A stretch of DNA of 64,000 nt from Cyclobacterium sp. SYSU L10401 (GTDB lineage Bacteria > Bacteroidota > Bacteroidia > Cytophagales > Cyclobacteriaceae), in contig NZ_WOFO01000003.1 in the NCBI RefSeq assembly GCF_010993705.1, positions 499,598 to 563,597 of the forward strand. Reading direction: 5' to 3'. Below are positions 52,602-62,040 of the stretch, piece by piece (within the stretch, counting starts at the first letter, position 1; every line of letters begins with the position of its first letter). The notes beneath the pieces were generated by a model, which was not told where the DNA came from, ran no database searches, and saw nothing but the letters and a program-made list of their open reading frames with translations. The position numbers and the translations under genes are program-made.

Positions 52602-53227
52602 TCCTCTACCTCAAGCAACTCCAGGATATCTGCCAGTTCATCAAAATCCTTGATTCCAGGCTTGATTTCATGACCACCTTTCATGCTGATGCCCTTGACT
52701 CCAGATGCTTCTAAAATTTGCTCTACATTTTGCTCATCAAACCCAAAACCCAGCAATACTTCACAATTCTCAGACAGGGCCTGCAGGTGCTTTTGTTCCG
52801 TTTGCTCCAATTGCCTGTTGCCTTCTGCTTCAAGATTGAGCATTACTTTATGGGCTTTCAGTGTTTTGGAAAAAGAGAGTACCTCTTCCCAATCTGCTTC
52901 TTTTTTTATGGTAAAATTATAAATAAGTCCATAGCCAGAATTATGGAGCATTTGTAAATGAAACTTTTCGTCGACTTGTATATAGTCAAAACCCTCATAT
53001 TGCTGAAGCGTTTCTAAAATTTGATCCGGATGGGCGAAACGAAACTCAGCTACATATTGCAACCCGGACAGCCAATCGGTTATTTCTTTGAATTCGGTAG
53101 GAGAGACGTAATATTCGTTATTTTCCTCAAGGGAGAAGCCCATCAGGTTGACGTACATTCCGGCACAGTATCTGGCATCACTGAGGTTATTTACATTGCT
53201 TATCTTTACAAAAGTTTTTAAAGCCAT
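52598..53227 (-). CDS. TrpF-like protein lacking the catalytic cysteine
   Basis: This is a 209-residue beta/alpha-barrel protein. Its start VKISNVNNLSDARYCAGM matches the N-terminus of phosphoribosylanthranilate isomerase (VKICGITxxEDA), except that the catalytic Cys is Ser. The end LLGFGFDEQNVEQILEASGV then KGGHEIKPGIKDFDELADIL keeps the C-terminal phosphate-site pattern (GGLxPENV...SSGVE.PGxKD). The DTKxGGGTG loop is shortened. It is probably not a TrpF enzyme and may bind a phosphorylated ligand. No trp genes are nearby. Confidence 0.6.
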   Translation of the reverse strand: MALKTFVKISNVNNLSDARYCAGMYVNLMGFSLEENNEYYVSPTEFKEITDWLSGLQYVAEFRFAHPDQILETLQQYEGFDYIQVDEKFHLQMLHNSGYGLIYNFTIKKEADWEEVLSFSKTLKAHKVMLNLEAEGNRQLEQTEQKHLQALSENCEVLLGFGFDEQNVEQILEASGVKGISMKGGHEIKPGIKDFDELADILELLEVED

Positions 53228-53279
53228 TTTATTTTAGGGTATTATTTGTGTAATTTTCAACGGAATTCAAAGATAGAGA

Positions 53280-53969
53280 ATGTATATTTTGTTTAAAAGG
53301 CAGGGATTCTTTCTGTACTTGATTTTTATGGCCAGTTGTGGGATAGAGCGGGAGGAACCGGAAAGTATTTCTTCCCCTTTTTACCCTTTATCTCCCGGTA
53401 AATTTTGGGAGTACAGGGTGGCGGAGACGGTTTACTTTGGAGAAAATGATTTTGAAACCCAAACCTTCTTTTACCGGGATCAAATTGTAGACCAATACCT
53501 CAATGCTGAAAATGAATTTGTTTACAGGGTAGAAAGGCAGTCTTCAACTGACAGAAACAATTGGATAAATGAAAGGGTTTTCACCCTACTTTTTAGCCAA
53601 AACCGTATAATCCGCCATTATAACAACCGGCAGGATGTCATTTTGGTATACCCCCTAAACTCAGAACTGGAATGGGACGGCAATTCGCTGAATAACCTAC
53701 CTCCCGAAAATTTTACGGTGGAAAGGCAAGGAGACCATATATTGGACAACTTGAGTTTTCCGGAAACAGTAACGATCCGTCAACAGCAAGAGGACGACCT
53801 GATTACCATCAGGGACAATCGGTATGAGGTGTTTGCTAAAGATATTGGAATGGTAGAAAGCTACTATGAAGTCTTCAGGTATTGTTCCAGAAATGACTGT
53901 TTGGGAGAACAAATCATTCAGGAAGGTCGTTTTACTCATTTAAAGCTAATTGACTATGGCCAAATGTAA
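53280..53969 (+). CDS. Lipoprotein of unknown function
   Basis: This is a 229-residue lipoprotein (lipobox ending in Cys20, LIFMASC). The mature part is beta-rich, with FYPLSPGKFWEYRV near the start, a motif seen in several uncharacterised Bacteroidota surface lipoproteins. Its end overlaps the start of the T9SS subtilase gene by 14 nt, so the two are likely translationally linked. Confidence 0.72.
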   Translation: MYILFKRQGFFLYLIFMASCGIEREEPESISSPFYPLSPGKFWEYRVAETVYFGENDFETQTFFYRDQIVDQYLNAENEFVYRVERQSSTDRNNWINERVFTLLFSQNRIIRHYNNRQDVILVYPLNSELEWDGNSLNNLPPENFTVERQGDHILDNLSFPETVTIRQQQEDDLITIRDNRYEVFAKDIGMVESYYEVFRYCSRNDCLGEQIIQEGRFTHLKLIDYGQM

Positions 53970-55590
53970 CGTCCGTTTTTTGTTTGTGCTGTTCCTCCTG
54001 GGTTGCTGGTCCAACGCTATCGCTCAGGACAGGTATGCCATACATTACAAATACAAACCTACCACCGAGTACAGCCTGGACAGTCCGGAAGAATTGATGA
54101 CAGCGGCCGCTCTCCTGCGCAGGAGCAGAGAAAAGCTGGCGGTAGACAGCACGGATTTGCCCGTCTCCGCACAATACATACCATTGATAGCGAAAGAGGT
54201 TGATCAAGTGATTTATCATTCCAAATGGATGAATGCTTCCATTGTCCATGCGGATGAAAATTCCGCTGATCGATTGAGGCAGTTGGACTTCGTAGAAAAT
54301 GTAATTTTGGTGGCAAGGGGAGGGCTTCGGAATGAGCATGAAGGTAGCCAGGCCCTGCATGAAAAATTTCCATCCAAACTGGAATCCTTTACACCGGAAA
54401 ATAGGGCCTTTGAATTTCAAAACAATATTTTAGGCATTCCTGAAATGCACCGGGCAGGCTTCACCGGGCAGGGTATAAAAGTGGCGGTATTTGATGCAGG
54501 ATTTTTAAATGCAGATGAAATCACCGGGCTGCAGCATTTGTTCAATGAAAACAGAATCATCGCCACAAGAGATTTTGTCCAACCAGGTTCCGGGGATGTG
54601 TTTCGAACGGATACCCATGGTACAGGATCTCTTTCTTTGATGGCTGCTTATGATCCAAGCCAATTGGTAGGAGGGGCTTACGCCGCTGATTATATCCTTT
54701 GTATCACAGAAGATGTTTTTTCAGAATACAGGATAGAAGAATACAACTGGGTACGTGCCGCAGAATTTGCCGACAGCCTGGGGGTGGATGTGATTAATAG
54801 TTCTCTGGGATACAATAATTTTGATGATCCCGAAATGAATTATTCCAGGGAGGATCTCAATGGTACCACTGCGATTATTTCCAGGGGGGCAAGTATGGCA
54901 GCCGATAAGGGTATCCTGGTGGTTTGCAGTTCTGGTAATGAGGGGAATATCAGTTGGAAAACCATTACGGTGCCTGCAGATGCTCGGGGAATCCTTGCAG
55001 TAGGTGCCATCACCAATAGCTTCAATAAAGCCAGCTTCAGTTCTATTGGCCCAAGCAGTGACGGACGGGTCAAACCTGAATTGGCCGCTTTTGGTTCGGG
55101 AGTGACACTTTGGCGTCAAATTGAGGGAACAAGTATTTCCAGCGGTACTTCTTTTTCTTCCCCGCAGGTAGCTGCTCTTGCGGCAGGAGTTTGGCAGGCC
55201 AATCCTGATTGGACCCGGTCTGTGCTCAAGGAAAAGTTATTGGAAAGTGGATCCCAGTCAGATCGGCCGGATTTCGAGCTCGGTTATGGCGTCCCCAGTT
55301 TTTTGAGGATCAATTCGGGCGAAGACAAGAAAGTACTGGTGAAATCTCCTTTGAAAATATACCCTAACCCCCTGACAGAAAATGAATTAAAGGTAGAGTT
55401 TGGCAAACAGGTGAACTGCAGCATGAAGCTTTATGATACCCAGGGAGAAATGCTCGGGCTGTTGTCCCTGTACAGAAGGGAACGAGAAAACCCCTACAGG
55501 ATAGACATGGGAAACCTGCATCCGGGCATTTATTGGCTTGAATTAGAGGATGCTGTAGAAGCCGGGAGTATAAAGTTGTGGAAGAAATAA
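53956..55590 (+). CDS. S8 subtilase with type IX secretion tail
   Basis: This protein has 544 residues from the ATG at 53956 (MAKCNVRFLFVLFLLGCWSN, signal peptide ending AIAQ). The catalytic triad is visible: Asp in VAVFDAGF, His in TDTHGTGSLS and Ser in EGTSISSGTSFSSPQVAALA, with the oxyanion Asn region VVCSSGNEG. The last ~80 residues (LKIYPNPLTENELKVEFG ... LHPGIYWLELED) form a Por-secretion (type A) C-terminal sorting domain, so export is by the T9SS to the cell surface or medium. The Asp motif DAG instead of DTG/DSG is common in this Bacteroidota subgroup. Confidence 0.9.
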   Translation: MAKCNVRFLFVLFLLGCWSNAIAQDRYAIHYKYKPTTEYSLDSPEELMTAAALLRRSREKLAVDSTDLPVSAQYIPLIAKEVDQVIYHSKWMNASIVHADENSADRLRQLDFVENVILVARGGLRNEHEGSQALHEKFPSKLESFTPENRAFEFQNNILGIPEMHRAGFTGQGIKVAVFDAGFLNADEITGLQHLFNENRIIATRDFVQPGSGDVFRTDTHGTGSLSLMAAYDPSQLVGGAYAADYILCITEDVFSEYRIEEYNWVRAAEFADSLGVDVINSSLGYNNFDDPEMNYSREDLNGTTAIISRGASMAADKGILVVCSSGNEGNISWKTITVPADARGILAVGAITNSFNKASFSSIGPSSDGRVKPELAAFGSGVTLWRQIEGTSISSGTSFSSPQVAALAAGVWQANPDWTRSVLKEKLLESGSQSDRPDFELGYGVPSFLRINSGEDKKVLVKSPLKIYPNPLTENELKVEFGKQVNCSMKLYDTQGEMLGLLSLYRRERENPYRIDMGNLHPGIYWLELEDAVEAGSIKLWKK

Positions 55591-55618
55591 GGAAATGAGG
55601 GTTTATTTCCTTTTTTTT
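55589..55618 (+). terminator. Terminator after the subtilase
   Basis: AAGGAAAT (55589-55596) pairs with ATTTCCTT (55605-55612) over an 8-base loop, followed by a T run to 55618. Confidence 0.75.
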
Positions 55619-55670
55619 GTAATTCAAGTCATTCAATAAAGTAAGATACCAATTCCTAAAAGCCAGCACC

Positions 55671-56324
55671 ATGAATCCTTTAATCGCACCATCCATACTG
55701 GCAGCTGATTTTGCCAACCTACAGGCAGAAGTAGAAATGATCAATGGTTCTGAAGCTGATTACATTCATGTAGACATCATGGACGGGGTTTTTGTTCCCA
55801 ACATATCGCTCGGTCTGCCTGTATTGGAGGCCATTCACCGGCATGCCAAAAAACCGCTTGATGTGCACTTGATGATCGTCGAGCCTGACAAATACCTGGC
55901 ACCTTGCCAAAAGGCAGGAGCATCTCAACTGACCGTCCATATCGAGGCCTGCCCACATCTTCACCGGACCGTGCAGGCCATCAAAGAGCTGGGATGTAAA
56001 GCAGGGGTAGCATTGAATCCACATACACCGGTTAAGTTCCTTGAAGACATCATCCGAGAGGTAGACGTCGTATTGCTTATGTCTGTCAATCCGGGATTTG
56101 GGGGGCAAAAATTTATCGATAATACCTATAAGAAAGTGAATGCCCTGACCAGATTGATCGTTGAAACCGGATCCCATGCGAGAATAGAAATAGATGGCGG
56201 GGTCAGTATGGATAATGCAGGGAAGCTTTTTAGTGCAGGAGCCAATATACTTGTAGCCGGGCATTTTGTGTTTTCCTCAAAAAGTCCAGCAGAAACCATT
56301 AAAAAGCTAAAAAACATTGTTTAA
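55671..56324 (+). CDS. rpe: Ribulose-phosphate 3-epimerase
   Basis: This 217-residue TIM barrel interconverts ribulose-5-phosphate and xylulose-5-phosphate in the pentose phosphate pathway. Motifs with metal and catalytic residues are intact: IAPSILAADFANL, YIHVDIMDGVFVPN (catalytic Asp), DVHLMIVEP, VNPGFGGQKFI and EIDGGV. Standard length and a monocistronic arrangement support an ordinary housekeeping gene. Confidence 0.96.
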   Translation: MNPLIAPSILAADFANLQAEVEMINGSEADYIHVDIMDGVFVPNISLGLPVLEAIHRHAKKPLDVHLMIVEPDKYLAPCQKAGASQLTVHIEACPHLHRTVQAIKELGCKAGVALNPHTPVKFLEDIIREVDVVLLMSVNPGFGGQKFIDNTYKKVNALTRLIVETGSHARIEIDGGVSMDNAGKLFSAGANILVAGHFVFSSKSPAETIKKLKNIV

Positions 56325-56444
56325 ATTCAAATTTTAGGGGCTTGGTATAAAATATGGCGTATTTTTTGCGATATTATTTGTGAAATAAATGGATTCTAAT
56401 TTAATTCGTAGGTATAAAGCGTTTAATAAACTGAAATAGAAATT

Positions 56445-56963
56445 ATGAAAAAATTATTTGTATTGGCTTTCCTGATGTTAGGAGTAATAGGATTTCACGC
56501 ACAGGCACAGGATGAAGCAGAAGAGGAAATCACTGATGAAGAGTTGGCTAAATTCGCAGCTGTAGAAGATTCCGTAATGGCTTTCTACGATCAGAAAAAT
56601 GAGGAGTTGGTCAGTATGATCAAGGATAATGAGGTGATTGATGGAGCTGCCCGCTACAATGAAATCAAGGGTGCCTGGGAAGATGAAGAAAAAATGGCCG
56701 AACTTGAAATCACGGATGAGGAGAAAGCTGCCTATGAGGAAATACTGGAATTTATGGGGTCTCTCAGTAATGAGGTGAGGGATTTAAAAATAGGTCTTAT
56801 CAAGAATGATGACATTCTGGGTGTTGCTACTTATAACAAGGTGAACAAAGCCATGAAGGAAAATCCTGAAATCAAGGAAAAAGTAGACAATATGATCGCC
56901 GAGATGAAGGAAAAAAGAACGGTTGAATCTGAAGATGAGGCATCACCTGATGCTGGTGAATAA
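56445..56963 (+). CDS. Acidic exported protein with an internal duplication
   Basis: This is a 172-residue protein with a signal peptide (about 1-21, ending AQAQ). The mature part consists of two related ~60-residue helical units. One starts ITDEELAKFAAVEDS and contains MIKDNEVIDGAARYNEIKGA; the other starts ITDEEKAAYEEILEF and contains LIKNDDILGVATYNKVNKAM. The pattern resembles DUF4168-type exported proteins. A very acidic tail closes it. No known function; it may be periplasmic. A terminator follows. Confidence 0.7.
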   Translation: MKKLFVLAFLMLGVIGFHAQAQDEAEEEITDEELAKFAAVEDSVMAFYDQKNEELVSMIKDNEVIDGAARYNEIKGAWEDEEKMAELEITDEEKAAYEEILEFMGSLSNEVRDLKIGLIKNDDILGVATYNKVNKAMKENPEIKEKVDNMIAEMKEKRTVESEDEASPDAGE

Positions 56964-56986
56964 AAATATTTTCAATAATTATTGAA

Positions 56987-57014
56987 AAAAACCCTCCATT
57001 TGAGAGGGTTTTTT
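56987..57014 (+). terminator. Terminator after the acidic exported protein
   Basis: AAAACCCTC and GAGGGTTTT arms (about 56988-56996 and 57004-57012) with a 7-base loop are followed by a short T tract. Confidence 0.85.
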
Positions 57015-57055
57015 GGTTTTATACGTTAAACAACAAGTATAAAAACCTTAACACG

Positions 57056-58045
57056 ATGAATTTATTCGGAAAAAAGGCATTTGCTGCTGTCTCCATTTTC
57101 TTGTTTATTTGCGGTATTCAGTTCCCTTTAATGGCCCAGGAGGATATTTTTGGCATAGAGCGGAAAATTAAAGGGAGGAAAAGTGAAAATGAGTTGGGTA
57201 ATGTTTTCAGAAACATGGTGAGTAATTTTTCTTTCGAAATATCGACAGGTGCGGCTTACCAGGAACATGATTTGCTTTTTAATAGTGATACGCCATCAAA
57301 TTATCCACTGCGCCCTACGGGGGCAGACCAGCAGATGGATATTCAGCCGGGGGATACACTGGCCATGACAACTGGCCAAATGGCATACCCAATTAATGTG
57401 GGAGTCAGGGTCAATGTTTTTAATTTTGTCACCCTAGGAGCAGGGTATGGTAGGGAATGGGGCAATATATCGCCCCTCATGGGCCAGGGATATGCCTTTG
57501 ATTTTGAACGTTCCAACTATACGTATGATAAATTATACGGAACGCTGGGTTTGGTCCTTTGGGATGCCGGAAAAAGAAACGCTTTTCTGAGATGGCAATA
57601 CAGAAAATATTCCGGCAACAATATTGCCATGCAGTCCGAATTGAAGCAAAGGGCAAGGCAGATTTACCCCTGGAGATTGGTGGCAGAAGGTGAATTTGGG
57701 TCCATGATGATGCGCCATCCACCGGATCAGAACCTAACGGCTCCCGATCCCTATTATGGAATAGCTCTAAGGCTGGAATACGATTTTTCAGAATATACCA
57801 GGGCATTTGTACGATCAGCTGCAGCATTCAGGACATTTGCCTATACTGCTCCCAAGGCTCAGGAAATTCAAAACATCGATCAAAATGTCTATTCCCTGCA
57901 GGTAGGTGTATCGGTCAGTTTACCTGGCACCAAAAAATGCAAGGTCGGAGGCTGCCGGGTGGTCATGAAACACCTGCACAATGGAGTGGAATACCGGGGT
58001 AGTTCCATTTGGTACAGACAAAACAGAAAAGTGGGCCAATGGTAA
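57056..58045 (+). CDS. Outer-membrane beta-barrel protein with C-terminal Cys pair
   Basis: This is a 329-residue exported protein (signal peptide ending PLMAQ). Amphipathic strands, aromatic girdles and repeated turns (INVGVRVNVFNFVTLGAGYG, RLEYDFSEYTRAFVRSA) suggest an outer-membrane barrel. After the barrel comes an extra tail, KKCKVGGCRVVMKHLHNGVEY, with two cysteines and two histidines spaced like a small metal- or heme-binding motif. It is related to uncharacterised Bacteroidota outer-membrane proteins, with no assigned function. Confidence 0.65.
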   Translation: MNLFGKKAFAAVSIFLFICGIQFPLMAQEDIFGIERKIKGRKSENELGNVFRNMVSNFSFEISTGAAYQEHDLLFNSDTPSNYPLRPTGADQQMDIQPGDTLAMTTGQMAYPINVGVRVNVFNFVTLGAGYGREWGNISPLMGQGYAFDFERSNYTYDKLYGTLGLVLWDAGKRNAFLRWQYRKYSGNNIAMQSELKQRARQIYPWRLVAEGEFGSMMMRHPPDQNLTAPDPYYGIALRLEYDFSEYTRAFVRSAAAFRTFAYTAPKAQEIQNIDQNVYSLQVGVSVSLPGTKKCKVGGCRVVMKHLHNGVEYRGSSIWYRQNRKVGQW

Positions 58046-58187
58046 AATAATGAAAATTGCCCATCTGAAACATGCCCTTTCCCAAATTTTTTAAAGAAAT
58101 AGTAAAAATAACTCCATGAAAATAAATTGAATACCTATTAATCAAAATATTAGAAAAATTATATTTTTCAAAACCTGTTCTTTTTGC

Positions 58188-58194
58188 TATCTTG
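58188..58194 (+). promoter_or_regulatory. Possible -7 element of gyrA
   Basis: TATCTTG, a near match to TAnnTTTG, lies 26 bp before the gyrA ATG, preceded by the T-rich stretch TTCTTTTTGC. A 17-bp hairpin GAAAAAT-TAT-ATTTTTC sits further upstream at about 58153-58169. Confidence 0.35.
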
Positions 58195-58220
58195 CAGGTT
58201 ATTAGAGAGAAATTTTAAAT

Positions 58221-60734
58221 ATGGCTCAAGGAGAGAACGAGAACATCATCCCAATTAATATTGAGGAGGAAATGCGTGGTGCTTACATCGATTATTCGAT
58301 GTCGGTAATTGTTTCCAGGGCTTTACCGGACGTGAGAGACGGTTTAAAGCCTGTACACCGCAGGATTTTGTATGGCATGCAGGAATTGGGGGTGACCCAC
58401 AATAAACCATATAAGAAATCTGCCAGAATAGTAGGAGAGGTTCTGGGAAAATACCATCCCCACGGAGATTCTGCCGTATATGAAACACTTGTCAGGATGG
58501 CCCAGCCCTGGTCCCTGCGTTATCCACTGGTAGATCCCCAGGGAAACTTTGGCTCAGTGGACGGGGATAATCCGGCAGCCATGAGGTATACTGAAGCCAG
58601 GCTGAGAAGGATCGCAGAGGAACTCCTAATTGATATCAATAAGGAAACAGTTGATTTTCAATTCAATTTTGATGATACCCTCAAGGAACCGGTAGTCTTA
58701 CCGGCCAAAATTCCCGCCCTGCTTTTAAACGGGGCATCAGGTATCGCTGTGGGAATGGCCACCAATATGGCTCCACACAATTTGGGAGAGGTCATCAATG
58801 GGATCATTGCTTATATTGATAACAATGAGATCACCATTCCGGAACTCATGGAGCACATAATAGCTCCTGATTTCCCTACTGGTGGCATCATTTATGGATA
58901 CAATGGCGTCAAAGCAGCCTTTGAAACAGGTAGAGGAAGGGTAATCATGCGTGGCAAAGCCACTGTCGAGACCAAATCCAATGGACGCGAGATGATTATC
59001 ATCAGCGAAATCCCCTATCAGGTGAATAAGGCCTCTATGGTGGAAAAAACAGCCCAGCTAATCAATGAGAAAAAGCTGGATGGAATCTCCGCCATCCGAG
59101 ATGAATCCGACAGGCAGGGCATGCGCATTGTATATGAGCTAAAAAAGGATGCCGTCCCCAATGTAATCCTAAACAATCTTTACAAGCATACCCAGCTTCA
59201 GACTTCTTTCAGTGTCAACAATGTGGCCCTGGTGAAGGGCAGACCTTATACCTTAAATTTGAAAGACCTGATTGTTCATTATGTAGATCACCGGCATGAG
59301 GTGGTCATCAGAAGGACACAGTACGAACTTAAGGAGGCGGAGAAAAGGGCCCATATACTGGAGGGTTACCTGGTAGCCCTGGACAACCTGGATGAGGTAA
59401 TTCAGTTGATCCGGGATTCCAGAGATCCGGAGACAGCCAGAAATGGTCTGATAGAAAGGTTCGATTTGTCTGAAATTCAGGCCAGAGCCATCCTGGACAT
59501 GCGACTGCAACGGCTTACCGGCATGGAAAGGGAGAAGATCCAGCAGGAATATGATGAACTGATGAAACTCATTGAAGAGTTGAAAGAAATCCTGGCCAAT
59601 GAGGATAAGCGGATGGAAATCATCAAGGAAGAGCTGGTGGAAATGAAAACCCGGTATTCGGATGAGAGAAGGACGGAGATAGAGCACAATGCCGAAGACT
59701 TCAATTATGAGGACATGATCCCTAATGAAGAGGTCGTGATTACTGTTTCGCACCAGGGATATATCAAAAGGACCGTACTTACAGAATATAAATCCCAAAG
59801 CAGGGGAGGAGTAGGCTCAAGAGGAGTTACTACCAAAGAGGACGATTACACAGAATATTTGTTTACCGCCCTTACCCATAATTACCTGTTGATATTTACC
59901 GATCAGGGTAAACTTTTCTGGTTGAAAACCTACGCCATACCTGAGGGAAGTAAAACCTCTAAAGGCAGGCCCATACAGAACCTGATCAATATTCAGAGCG
60001 GAGATAAAATCAGGTCGATCATTCAGGTTACGGACCTGTCAGATGCTGACTATATCAATAATAACAATATTGTGATGGTAACCCGAAACGGTATCATCAA
60101 AAAAACCACCCTGGAACAATATTCCAGGCCCCGAACCAATGGAATCATAGCCTTGAATATCCGGGAAGATGATCAGTTATTAAATGTAGAGTTGACCAAT
60201 GGGGATGCTCATGTAGTGATCGCCTCCAGTTCAGGCAGGGCGGTTCATTTCCATGAATCCAATGTCAGACCCATGGGAAGGACCGCTACCGGCGTAAAGG
60301 CCATCAATTTGGGGGAAGATGGTAATCATGTAATTGGCATGGTTTGTGTTCAGAGAGAAGAAGCTACGCTTTTGGTAGTTACTGAAAAAGGGTATGGAAA
60401 ACGTTCCTTTTTGTCCGAATACAGGATAACCAAAAGGGGCGGAAAGGGTGTAAAAGCCATGAATATCACCGAGAAAACAGGTGGATTAGTGGCCATCAAA
60501 GAAGTCGTAGATACCGATGATTTGATGATCATCAACAGGTCAGGGATCATTATTCGAACTCCTGCCGCAGGAGTAAGGGTAATGGGAAGAGCTACCCAGG
60601 GAGTCAGGCTGATCAGGCTGAACGATACGGATAAAATTTCTTCCGTAGAAAAAATTGAAAATATCCTGGAAGATGATCCCGAAAATGATACACCCGATAA
60701 TGCAGAAAGTGATATAAATCCAGATTTAGAATAA
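58221..60734 (+). CDS. gyrA: DNA gyrase subunit A
   Basis: This 837-residue protein is full length. It cuts and rejoins the DNA gate during negative supercoiling. The catalytic tyrosine is Y123 (AMRYTEARL). The quinolone-determining positions read as the sensitive types, S84 and E88 ([10 protein letters not shown]). The C-terminal beta-pinwheel contains [10 protein letters not shown] at the GyrA-box position, which as I recall is the usual Bacteroidota form. An acidic tail ends the protein. A TPR gene follows after 34 bp. Confidence 0.97.
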   Translation: MAQGENENIIPINIEEEMRGAYIDYSMSVIVSRALPDVRDGLKPVHRRILYGMQELGVTHNKPYKKSARIVGEVLGKYHPHGDSAVYETLVRMAQPWSLRYPLVDPQGNFGSVDGDNPAAMRYTEARLRRIAEELLIDINKETVDFQFNFDDTLKEPVVLPAKIPALLLNGASGIAVGMATNMAPHNLGEVINGIIAYIDNNEITIPELMEHIIAPDFPTGGIIYGYNGVKAAFETGRGRVIMRGKATVETKSNGREMIIISEIPYQVNKASMVEKTAQLINEKKLDGISAIRDESDRQGMRIVYELKKDAVPNVILNNLYKHTQLQTSFSVNNVALVKGRPYTLNLKDLIVHYVDHRHEVVIRRTQYELKEAEKRAHILEGYLVALDNLDEVIQLIRDSRDPETARNGLIERFDLSEIQARAILDMRLQRLTGMEREKIQQEYDELMKLIEELKEILANEDKRMEIIKEELVEMKTRYSDERRTEIEHNAEDFNYEDMIPNEEVVITVSHQGYIKRTVLTEYKSQSRGGVGSRGVTTKEDDYTEYLFTALTHNYLLIFTDQGKLFWLKTYAIPEGSKTSKGRPIQNLINIQSGDKIRSIIQVTDLSDADYINNNNIVMVTRNGIIKKTTLEQYSRPRTNGIIALNIREDDQLLNVELTNGDAHVVIASSSGRAVHFHESNVRPMGRTATGVKAINLGEDGNHVIGMVCVQREEATLLVVTEKGYGKRSFLSEYRITKRGGKGVKAMNITEKTGGLVAIKEVVDTDDLMIINRSGIIIRTPAAGVRVMGRATQGVRLIRLNDTDKISSVEKIENILEDDPENDTPDNAESDINPDLE

Positions 60735-60768
60735 TAGTTTATAACCAAATAAGAACCACACTCGAAAC

Positions 60769-61980
60769 ATGAAAAAGTTAATTTTATCGTTGGCTTTGGT
60801 GAGCATCGCTGCTACAATTGCCTTTGGCCAGAAAAAGGTAGTCCGCTCAGCCGAAAGGAACTTAAGAAAAGGCAATATTGAAGAAGCCTATTCAGATATC
60901 AAGAATGCCGTAAATGATGAAGATACGGGAAGCCAATCGGATACCTATTATATTAAGGGTAAAATAGAAACCCAGATGTTCGAAGCAGACTCTTCCAATA
61001 CCCAGGAGACGGTTTCCATTGGAAGGGAAGCAGAAAGCAGCTTTATGACCACCTTTGAAATGGAGGACATGGATTCTACCAGCAAGGTAAGTAAAGACTT
61101 ATTTAAAGAAGTTGTTCCGGATTTACCTGCTAATCTTCAAGGTGAAGGTGTCTATCGATTAAAAAATGCTTCCTTCAATAAAGCCATTGAAAAATATGAG
61201 AACGATGATATGGAATTGTCTTTCGAGTTCTTTTCCCTTGCAGCAGACCTTGACCCGAAAGATACTTCAATCGTTTTTAACGCAGGGTATACAGCCAACC
61301 AGATCGGAAAATCCGATGCTGCGAAGGAGTATTTTACCAAATTGCTGGACATTGAGGAATATAATAAACTAAATGCATATTATTTTCTGATCCAGATCGC
61401 CAGCGCAGAAGACAATGATCCGGAAGAAGCTTACCGCCTATCGAAGCAAGCCAGGGAAGAATATCCTGAAGATAAGGGCTTGGCCGAATTTGAAATTCAA
61501 TTGCTCCTGCAATTAGATAAAATGGATGAAGCCATGACTTCTATAGAAAAGGCTTTGGAAAATGATCCGGATAATCCTGCCATTCGCTTAAGGTATGGCT
61601 ATTTGAAAGAAAGTTCAGGAGATATGGAAGGTGCCTTGGAAGAGTACAAGAGAACGGTAGAAGCTGATCCTGAATTCTTTGAAGGAAACTATTATGCTGG
61701 TGCCATTTATTTGGATGAGGCCAGAAATATCATTACGGAGGTGAATAACCTTTCTGATGAGGAGTGGGAAGAAAAATCAGAAAGCATGTTGGCTGAAGCA
61801 GACGGCTTGTATGAAGAAGCCTTACCTTACTTTACCAAAGCTTCCGAATTACAACCTGATAACACAGACATAATGGAAATTTTATTTCAGATCCATACGA
61901 GGTTGAAGAATGAAGCAAAAGCAGAAGAGTACAATGCAATGTTATCTGAGAAATTAGGTCCAGATTGGTTGGAAAGATAA
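60769..61980 (+). CDS. Exported TPR protein
   Basis: This is a 403-residue protein with a signal peptide (about 1-20, ending AFGQ). Tetratricopeptide repeats span most of the mature part (for example AAKEYFTKLLDIEEYNKLNAYY, DEAMTSIEKALENDPDNPAIRL, GALEEYKRTVEADPEFFEGN), and it is strongly acidic. It is likely a periplasmic scaffold. It lies 34 bp after gyrA and ends in a strong terminator, so co-transcription with gyrA is likely. Confidence 0.85.
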   Translation: MKKLILSLALVSIAATIAFGQKKVVRSAERNLRKGNIEEAYSDIKNAVNDEDTGSQSDTYYIKGKIETQMFEADSSNTQETVSIGREAESSFMTTFEMEDMDSTSKVSKDLFKEVVPDLPANLQGEGVYRLKNASFNKAIEKYENDDMELSFEFFSLAADLDPKDTSIVFNAGYTANQIGKSDAAKEYFTKLLDIEEYNKLNAYYFLIQIASAEDNDPEEAYRLSKQAREEYPEDKGLAEFEIQLLLQLDKMDEAMTSIEKALENDPDNPAIRLRYGYLKESSGDMEGALEEYKRTVEADPEFFEGNYYAGAIYLDEARNIITEVNNLSDEEWEEKSESMLAEADGLYEEALPYFTKASELQPDNTDIMEILFQIHTRLKNEAKAEEYNAMLSEKLGPDWLER

Positions 61981-62006
61981 CATTCTGATAATAAAAATTA
62001 ACTTCT

Positions 62007-62040
62007 AAAAGGCTTTCAGTTGAATCTGAAAGCCTTTTTT
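62007..62040. terminator. Strong terminator, probably bidirectional
   Basis: AAAAGGCTTTCAG (62007-62019) and CTGAAAGCCTTTT (62026-62038) are perfect 13-bp arms with a 6-base loop, followed by more Ts. It sits between convergent genes. Confidence 0.88.

Noticed and set aside
53932-54420. 162-residue minus-strand frame
   Set aside because: Antisense to the start of the subtilase gene, no motif.
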